This document shows positions 7,635 to 11,827 of a stretch of 11,827 nucleotides of DNA, piece by piece. The notes under the pieces are model-generated. The model did not search any database. It was given only the letters and a program-made list of their open reading frames with translations, and had not been told where the DNA came from. How positions within the stretch are numbered: the stretch's first letter is position 1; each line of letters begins with the position of its first letter. Location of the stretch: the NCBI GenBank assembly GCA_030591105.1, contig JAUVBS010000024.1, forward strand, positions 1 to 11,827. Direction: 5' to 3'. The DNA comes from a bacterium (GTDB taxonomy: Bacteria > Krumholzibacteriota > Krumholzibacteriia > LZORAL124-64-63). Made by a program: the position numbers and the translations under genes.

Positions 7635-8537
7635 GTGCTACGATCTGTCGCGCTGGCGGTATTGCTGACACCGCTGGTGCCGCTCGCGTTGCTACCGTGC
7701 GGTGCCGTGCTTACGTCATTTACTTCGTTCACCTCGTTCACCTCGTTTACCTCGGATACGTCTGATCCGTCTGATACACCTGATGTGCGGGATGTCGACG
7801 TAACTGATACCAGTGTTTGGCGCCAGCTCGAGCCGGGGCTGGAACTGGGCCGCTTTGCCACCCGCGACACACTGCCCGATCCCGAAGGCGATCTCGTCGT
7901 CTTGCGAGTCGATCCGCAGCGCTGGGAGTTGCGTTTACTGACAGCCACTGTCGGCAATCGGGCGAAGCACCGCAGCGCACGCATGTGGTGCGAGGAATTC
8001 GGGCTCGTCGCGGCGATCAACGCGGGGATGTTTCAGCGCGACCGGCGGACGCATGTGGGCTACTTGCAAGTCGGTGGCGAGGTCCTCAGCGCCCACACCA
8101 ATAGCTATCTATCCGCGGTTGCGATGGGCCCGCGCCGGTCCGGTTTACCTCCGTTTCGCATCTTCGATCTCGACATCGTCCCGCTTACCGAGGTACTGGC
8201 CGATTACAACGACGTTGCTCAGAACTTGCGGTTGATCAAGCGGCCGGGTACGAACCGCTGGTCGGTGCAGACGCGAAGATGGGTCGAGGCTGCCCTCGGC
8301 GAGGATGGTTCCGGCCGTGCCCTGCTCATCTACTGCGAAACGCCATACCCCATGTACCTGCTGAACGGGTTGTTGTTGGCGTTACCGCTCGATCTGGTCT
8401 GCGCGCAACACCTCGAGGGCGGTAGCGACGCGCAGTTTCACGTTGCCCACCAACACTTTACCGGCGGTTTCCAAGGGGCGGCGGACAAGATCGTCTCCTG
8501 GCCGATCCCCAATGTCATCGGTGTGCGGCGGCGCTGA
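7635..8537 (+). CDS. Secreted phosphodiester glycosidase-like (NAGPA/DUF2233) protein
   Basis: A 300-residue protein whose residues about 62-300 match the NAGPA/DUF2233 family. The founding enzyme uncovers mannose-6-phosphate by removing GlcNAc; bacterial members are mostly uncharacterised, with roles suggested in envelope or exopolysaccharide metabolism. Visible family features are VVLRVDPQRWELR (88-100), AAINAGMF (126-133), a GYLQVGGEVLS stretch (142-152), an ALLIYCETP strand (229-237) and HLEGGSDAQF (259-268), which replaces the common LDGGGSS active-site loop. The start is GTG 7635; GGAGG lies only 3 bases upstream and GAGG 9 bases upstream. Residues 1-24 are a hydrophobic signal peptide with a Cys at 22 in LLPC, not a good lipobox. 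Residues 27-50 are a TSF/TSD tripeptide repeat forming a linker. Confidence 0.85.
   Translation: MLRSVALAVLLTPLVPLALLPCGAVLTSFTSFTSFTSFTSDTSDPSDTPDVRDVDVTDTSVWRQLEPGLELGRFATRDTLPDPEGDLVVLRVDPQRWELRLLTATVGNRAKHRSARMWCEEFGLVAAINAGMFQRDRRTHVGYLQVGGEVLSAHTNSYLSAVAMGPRRSGLPPFRIFDLDIVPLTEVLADYNDVAQNLRLIKRPGTNRWSVQTRRWVEAALGEDGSGRALLIYCETPYPMYLLNGLLLALPLDLVCAQHLEGGSDAQFHVAHQHFTGGFQGAADKIVSWPIPNVIGVRRR
7713..7784 (+). repeat. 9-base tandem repeat coding for TSF/TSD tripeptides
   Basis: Eight consecutive 9-base units with consensus ACCTCGTTY change midway to NCGTCTGAT. They encode TSF four times, then TSD, TSD, PSD and TPD (residues 27-50 of the glycosidase-like protein). Units are in frame, so copy-number change would lengthen the linker without breaking the gene. 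Looks like a coding minisatellite. Confidence 0.85.
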
Positions 8538-8574
8538 CCAGGTCCGGCTCACCGGTTTCGATCGGCCATTTTGC

Positions 8575-8600
8575 ACGGGCGATCTGCATCGATGGCCCGT
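8575..8600 (+). terminator. Inverted repeat after the glycosidase-like gene
   Basis: ACGGGC (8575-8580) and GCCCGT (8595-8600) are perfect complements across 14 bases, 38 bases after the stop. No T tract follows, so it could be a Rho-assisted end or chance. Confidence 0.25.
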
Positions 8601-8725
8601 ATCTGAGCTGTCGGCGAGCCCTTCGTGAAGCCGAGAAACGCTGCCGTCACTTTCAACCTGCGATATTCTGGCTTTCTCCTCGTTTCTCCTGATGGAAGGT
8701 AGCTTCCGCCCGTGGGGGTTCGTAA

Positions 8726-8754
8726 CTCCGTCCGCGCGGTCGGCCGGGACGGAG
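8726..8754. promoter_or_regulatory. Perfect 8-base inverted repeat upstream of sigma-54-like promoter
   Basis: CTCCGTCC (8726-8733) and GGACGGAG (8747-8754) are separated by 13 bases. The centre is about 50 bases before the predicted transcription start of the 509-residue gene. It could be a binding site for a dimeric regulator, or a hairpin; NtrC-type sites are usually farther upstream (about -80 to -150). Confidence 0.35.
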
Positions 8755-8762
8755 CTGGCGTA

Positions 8763-8779
8763 TTGGCGTACTCGTTGCC
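8763..8779 (+). promoter_or_regulatory. Candidate sigma-54 (RpoN) promoter
   Basis: The sequence TTGGC (8763-8767), seven bases, then TTGCC (8775-8779) fits the TGGC-N7-TTGC core of -24/-12 promoters with exact GG-N10-GC spacing. Positions 6-8 (GTA rather than ACG) differ from consensus. Transcription would start near 8790, giving a 17-base leader that contains GGAGG (8795-8799) before ATG 8807. The geometry is coherent and the window encodes a sigma-54 activator. Confidence 0.5.
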
Positions 8780-8806
8780 GAATGATCTGGTAACGGAGGC
8801 ACTGGT

Positions 8807-10336
8807 ATGTATGACGAAAACAAGATCTGGATCATCGATCTCGGTGAAACCATCGACCCCGAAAAGCTGCGAGTCAAGACGCCGACCACTGCTGTGGCGA
8901 GCCAAGATCCTCTCGGCGAACTGCCTCGGCCAGCGCCCCAGCAGGGAGTCCGGCCAGCGCCCCAGCAGGGAGTCCGGCCAGCGCCGCGGCAGGGAGTCCG
9001 GCCAGCGCCGCGGCAGGCAGTCCGGCCAGCGCCACGCGGCGTGTTGCCGAATACGCAACAGCCCACACGCCGGCCAGCCAAGGCGGCTATTATACATATG
9101 AATGCACCCGCGGATCGATCGACACGTGCGGGGAAGTTCGTCCGAACCATCGCCGCCTGTCGGCATCCGGAGCGACTGCTCGTTGCGACCTATTTGCTGG
9201 GCCCATTCGCTATGCTGTTGACGCCCCAAGGTCGTCGCGATCGAAAATGGTCGTCGAGTGCCTTGCTGGCAGGAGCGGCGGGTCTGTTCCTGCTGATCAG
9301 GTGGGGTTCGGTCCAGACGCGTATGGCTGTGGGAGAATCGTCGGTGATGTGGTTTATAGCCGCCGGTGCAGTGATCGGTTTGTCGTTGGTCACCTGGTCG
9401 CGTGCGATCGTTGTGACCGGGCGGATGCTCAGAGCGCCGCAGACGCATCGCTTACCTTACTGGCTACGGCAGCCCTGGGCCACTGGTCTGGCCGGCCTCG
9501 TCGTGCCCGGGCTAGGGCATCTGATTGCCGGGCGAGCCCGTCGGGCCGCCGCCGCGCTTTGCTTGCTGGGGCCGACGCTGGTGGCAGCGCTGATCTTGAC
9601 GCACGCGGATCGGCTCTGGCTGGGGCACCAGGCGCTCGGCGTAAACGGTTCCTCAGGACTGGCTCTCGAGCGGGTTTTCTTGCTCGCCGCCGCGACACTG
9701 GTACTGGGTGGATTGACCTGGGTCGCCCTGGCTCTCGATTCTGCCCGTCTGCAGGGTGTTGCCCCGGCGCTCTGCCGCCGGCAGCGTGGTGACTGGTTTG
9801 CCGGTGCCTTGGTGTTGACGTTGATCGTCTCGGCGGTCGCTCTGCGTCCCGCTGGTATGGCGCAGCGCCTGGATCATTACGCGGTTGCTCTTCAGGATGA
9901 GGGCTTGCAGTTGGTCCCGCTCTGGCTCGAACGCTCGGCTGCCGAGCTCGATCCTGCACAGCCGATCTATATGTTGCGTTGCGCCGATCTGTACGCCGCC
10001 CTCGGCCAGACCCGCCGCGCGACCAGGCTACGCGAGAATCTCGATGAGCGTTGGGTCACCTACGCAACCATGTTGCGGGCGGATAACTGGACCGAGGCTG
10101 CCCAGTCGGCGGAGACCGCGGCCAGACAACGAGTGACGAAGCCGGTCGCCGTATCACCAGGGTCGTCGACGGCCAACTCGCAGGCTGCGCCCAAGTCGAC
10201 AGACGCTCACCGATCGGCAGCCGCGTCGGCGGTCGGTGACCAGGCGACCGGACAGCCTGCGCTCATCGAGCCGACCACGGACGGACAGATTCCGGCCACC
10301 ACGCAGGCGAAGCTCAGGACACCGGCCGGTGCTTAG
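8807..10336 (+). CDS. Multi-pass membrane protein with Pro-rich repeat, unknown function
   Basis: A 509-residue protein I do not recognise. The hydrophilic N-terminus (1-120) opens MYDENKIWIIDLGETIDPEKL and carries four and a half copies of RPAPQQGV-like units (41-77). About six or seven hydrophobic segments follow (roughly 123-139, 150-168, 178-204, 226-240, 247-264, 288-310, 330-346). The VVPGLGHLIAGRARRAAAAL stretch (232-251) resembles the PGLGxxxxGRxxRG turn seen in several small bacterial membrane families. Residues 350-440 are helical and TPR-like in appearance; the tail (445-509) is low-complexity Ala/Thr/Gln. GGAGG lies 7 bases before the ATG. It stands alone between non-coding gaps, with a sigma-54-like promoter and a convergent neighbour downstream. 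No enzyme motif is visible. Confidence 0.75.
   Translation: MYDENKIWIIDLGETIDPEKLRVKTPTTAVASQDPLGELPRPAPQQGVRPAPQQGVRPAPRQGVRPAPRQAVRPAPRGVLPNTQQPTRRPAKAAIIHMNAPADRSTRAGKFVRTIAACRHPERLLVATYLLGPFAMLLTPQGRRDRKWSSSALLAGAAGLFLLIRWGSVQTRMAVGESSVMWFIAAGAVIGLSLVTWSRAIVVTGRMLRAPQTHRLPYWLRQPWATGLAGLVVPGLGHLIAGRARRAAAALCLLGPTLVAALILTHADRLWLGHQALGVNGSSGLALERVFLLAAATLVLGGLTWVALALDSARLQGVAPALCRRQRGDWFAGALVLTLIVSAVALRPAGMAQRLDHYAVALQDEGLQLVPLWLERSAAELDPAQPIYMLRCADLYAALGQTRRATRLRENLDERWVTYATMLRADNWTEAAQSAETAARQRVTKPVAVSPGSSTANSQAAPKSTDAHRSAAASAVGDQATGQPALIEPTTDGQIPATTQAKLRTPAGA
8927..9037 (+). repeat. 24-base tandem repeat coding for RPAPxQxV units
   Basis: Four full 24-base units (8927-8950, 8951-8974, 8975-8998, 8999-9022) and a 15-base partial one, coding RPAPQQGV, RPAPQQGV, RPAPRQGV, RPAPRQAV, RPAPR. 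The first two units are nearly identical at the DNA level, implying recent duplication. In-frame copy change would alter only the N-terminal Pro-rich arm. Confidence 0.9.
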
Positions 10337-10370
10337 GGCTCGTCTCACGACCCTGGCCGTCGCGAGAGCC
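10337..10370. terminator. Possible bidirectional terminator hairpin between convergent genes
   Basis: GGCTC (10337-10341) pairs with GAGCC (10366-10370), then TCaCGAC (10345-10351) with GTCGcGA (10359-10365), leaving a 3-base bulge, one mismatch and a 7-base loop. It fills the 38-base gap between the converging stops. There is no T tract on either strand. Confidence 0.35.
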
Positions 10371-10374
10371 GAGG

Positions 10375-11142
10375 TCACGGCGTCGCTGCCTTGACGTTGT
10401 CGATATAGAACGTGCCCGCCCCATCGTTCCACGATGCAAAACTGATGTGCGTCAACTCGGCCAGGGCTTTGCCCTTGTAGTAGTAGGCTTCCACCTCGTA
10501 CGGATCACTCACGCCGTCGACCATCACTTCGTAGACGGCGTCGGGTACGTCGATCGCCACCTTTACGGTGTACCAGGTATCCACATCCAGATCCATCGCC
10601 ACGTACGTCCTCTCCGACCACTTGGAAGAACCCTCGCGGACGAAGAGATTGACCTTATCTTCCTCCTCCGAATTCTCGAAGCCGAGGAAGACGAAACGTT
10701 CCTTACCGGTCGAGTTGGGCCCGCCTTTCTTGTCCTTGATGCCGCCGACGAAGAAGAAGGCCGAATGATCGTATTCGGGACGGATCTCCCGGATGAAGAT
10801 GTCGTACTGAACGGTGAATTGGCCGGACTGCGGCGCGGATAAGCGTTGGCTCAGGTACGTGTTCAATTCGGGGTTGGCCTTGATCATCGCCTTCTTGGTG
10901 GCGTTGCCGCCGATGTCTTTGGTACTGAGCTTCAGTAGTTGCCGACCTTGATTGCTGTCCTTGCGGCTCTCGTACCAGTCTTGGCCCTTGTTGTCGCGGC
11001 GCAGCTCGTCACCCTTGGTGAGTTGTTCGAAATCGCCGTTGACGACGAGGTCGGTAGCCTCGGCCGCACCGGTGGTGATTGCCAGCGTCAAAATCAGCAG
11101 CGTGCCGGCCAGTAGCGGTCCGAGCGCTCGCGGGGTAGGCAT
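10375..11142 (-). CDS. Secreted jelly-roll-like (LamG/concanavalin-type) protein
   Basis: A 255-residue exported protein of unknown function. I chose ATG 11140-11142 because AGGAG lies 7 bases upstream and the peptide then starts with a classic Sec signal (1-29, cleavage near AEA-TD); the frame is open farther upstream but without signal features. The mature part opens DLVVNGDFEQ, a typical beginning of carbohydrate-binding or LamG-like beta-sandwich domains, and ends with FYIDNVKAATP, the common FYIDNV closing strand. In between are long alternating beta-strand segments (QFTVQYDIFI, WYTVKVAIDV, YEVMVDGV) and a Lys/Asp/Glu-rich middle. Codon use is less GC-biased than neighbours at Lys and Glu positions. 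It might bind a glycan or act as a periplasmic structural protein; no catalytic residues are evident. Confidence 0.82.
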   Translation of the reverse strand: MPTPRALGPLLAGTLLILTLAITTGAAEATDLVVNGDFEQLTKGDELRRDNKGQDWYESRKDSNQGRQLLKLSTKDIGGNATKKAMIKANPELNTYLSQRLSAPQSGQFTVQYDIFIREIRPEYDHSAFFFVGGIKDKKGGPNSTGKERFVFLGFENSEEEDKVNLFVREGSSKWSERTYVAMDLDVDTWYTVKVAIDVPDAVYEVMVDGVSDPYEVEAYYYKGKALAELTHISFASWNDGAGTFYIDNVKAATP

Positions 11143-11276
11143 GGAGAGTCTCCTGCGGTTGGTGGTTGGGCGGATATTCACGATCTTCGATGGTAACACT
11201 TTGCCAGCGGCGGTGGCCAAGGAAAACCGACTGCGGCTTTGCAGTGAGCCGGTGACCGATCTACGCCGAATCATAG

Positions 11277-11510
11277 TCAGCCCCGAAACTGCTCGCGTAG
11301 TCGGGCGAAACGGCTGGCGTAGACCAGCTCGAACAGCTCGAGGCGGTCGGGTAGCTGCTCGCGGCACCACCGGCGTAACGCCGCGATTTCCACGTCGATG
11401 TCCACGTCCGGGTAGTCACTCGCGACGATCAGCGAACAGAGACGATCAGCCTTGCGTTTTAGCAGCGTGGCGGGGTCGGCCAACGGTTTGTCTGCCCATT
11501 GCGGTGTCAT
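11277..11510 (-). CDS. Small conserved-looking hypothetical protein
   Basis: A 77-residue soluble, mostly helical protein without signal or membrane segment. Composition is typical of a real protein: charged and balanced, with the stretch LLKRKADRLCSLIVASDYPDVDI (broken into LLKRKADRL and SDYPDVDI) and a C-terminal LFELVYASRFARLREQF. I recall proteobacterial proteins of similar size and pattern but cannot name a family. The start ATG is at 11508-11510; a Shine-Dalgarno is poor, so the true start could differ. The stop is 134 bases before the start of the secreted jelly-roll gene on the same strand, far enough that they need not share a transcript. Confidence 0.6.
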   Translation of the reverse strand: MTPQWADKPLADPATLLKRKADRLCSLIVASDYPDVDIDVEIAALRRWCREQLPDRLELFELVYASRFARLREQFRG

Positions 11511-11660
11511 GACCGGTGCCCCCGGGGAATATCGTGCCGGTCGTTCGCCCGGCAGCTCACACCATCACTATAAGCCTTCTTCGCCGGATTCCGGACAAAA
11601 AAACCGAAGATTGCGCCTTCGAAAACGCACCGCTCCGCTTGCGGCCGCGAGTTCAGGTAG
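11511..11660. other. Non-coding stretch before the palindromic element
   Basis: Between the small gene and the inverted repeat I see no supported gene. On the minus strand a TATAGT (plus 11569-11574 region) could be a -10 box for the small gene, but no matching -35 lies at the right distance. An A7 run follows a short CCGG palindrome near 11583-11604; on either strand it is in the wrong order for an intrinsic terminator. The final 24 bases (11804-11827) are unassigned. Confidence 0.4.
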
Positions 11661-11803
11661 GGGACGGATAGCCCAACACCTTGGTACTGTGGCCTCACGC
11701 AGGCTCCGCAGCCAGGATGGCGAAGGAGCCGAAGTGCGGAGTGAGCCGCCACAGGAAGTGGCGGCAAACGCCCCCAGTACCAAGGTGTTGGACTATCCGT
11801 CCC
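11661..11803. repeat. 143-base composite inverted-repeat (palindromic) element
   Basis: The arms 11661-11689 and 11775-11803 are 29 bases each and complementary at 28 of 29 positions (only 11672/11792 region differs, C against A). The interior holds further complementary pairs: TGTGGC (11688-11693) with GCCACA (11748-11753), CTCAC (11694-11698) with GTGAG (11741-11745), CTCCGCA (11704-11710) with TGCGGAG (11735-11741). An alternative hairpin GCCGCCAC (11745-11752) / GTGGCGGC (11758-11765) has a 5-base loop. Some of these compete, so two foldings are possible. No target duplication is obvious at the edges. Probably a dispersed intergenic palindrome or MITE-like non-autonomous element (inference). 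Confidence 0.8.
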
Positions 11804-11827
11804 ACAGCGCTCCTCGCACCAAGATTA

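Noticed and set aside
7178..8020. Minus-strand frame with SEVNEVNEVN repeats.
   Set aside because: It is the complement of the 9-base repeat in the glycosidase-like gene and overlaps two well-supported plus-strand genes.
8549..9448. A 299-residue minus-strand frame opposite the 509-residue membrane gene, with its own repeats.
   Set aside because: It mirrors the 24-base tandem repeat of the coding strand and has no plausible domain; the plus-strand gene has a good RBS, membrane segments and promoter.
11577..11605. Short CCGG palindrome next to a run of seven A as an intrinsic terminator.
   Set aside because: On the minus strand the T run comes before the hairpin, and on the plus strand no gene ends there; the stem is only four base pairs.
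11507..11783. Minus-strand open frames across the palindromic element.
   Set aside because: They run through both arms of the inverted repeat, lack a Shine-Dalgarno and have no recognisable protein character.
11671..11793. Possible integron attC site: GCCCAAC (11671-11677) and GTTGGAC (11787-11793) fit the RYYYAAC/GTTRRRY core boxes.
   Set aside because: Pairing continues without a break through the usual spacer and extends 10-11 bases beyond the boxes, with no extrahelical bases. A true attC has short paired boxes separated by an unpaired spacer. No integrase or cassette array is seen.

Overview
The window is GC-rich chromosomal DNA from what looks like a Gram-negative proteobacterium. It has several Sec signal peptides, lipoprotein-type signals, a YceI periplasmic protein and an NtrC-type sigma-54 activator. 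A gammaproteobacterium, perhaps Chromatiales-like, is my best guess. That guess rests on general gene style, not on a diagnostic marker such as rRNA. I see no tRNA, rRNA, CRISPR array or transposase.

Left part (1-5001, minus strand): one compact operon transcribed leftward. In transcription order it encodes a lipoprotein related to family 5 extracellular solute-binding proteins, a membrane sensor histidine kinase, an NtrC-family response regulator, and the first 17 codons of a secreted or membrane protein that runs off the window. The first three genes are joined by 4-base stop/start overlaps (GTGA, ATGA), so the binding protein, kinase and regulator are probably made together. No transporter permease is seen, which suggests that the binding protein feeds a signal to the kinase. 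A candidate sigma-70 promoter (TTGACC-17-TACCCT) lies before the operon.

Middle (5137-8537, plus strand): diverging from the operon is a protein-L-isoaspartate methyltransferase with an N-terminal export signal. It is coupled by a TTGA overlap to a polytopic membrane protein resembling CPBP/CAAX-type intramembrane proteases. Next come a YceI-family periplasmic protein with its own hairpin terminator and a secreted phosphodiester-glycosidase-like (NAGPA/DUF2233) protein, which carries a 9-base tandem repeat just after its signal peptide.

Right part (8538-11827): a 509-residue multi-pass membrane protein of unknown function carries a 24-base Pro-rich tandem repeat. It is preceded by a close match to a sigma-54 promoter core (TTGGC-N7-TTGCC) and, just upstream of that, an 8-base perfect inverted repeat. 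Since the left operon encodes a sigma-54 activator, this gene is a candidate target. It converges on a secreted jelly-roll-like protein and a small conserved-looking protein, both on the minus strand. The last 300 bases hold no supported gene but contain a 143-base composite inverted-repeat element with 29-base arms, probably a dispersed palindromic or MITE-like element.
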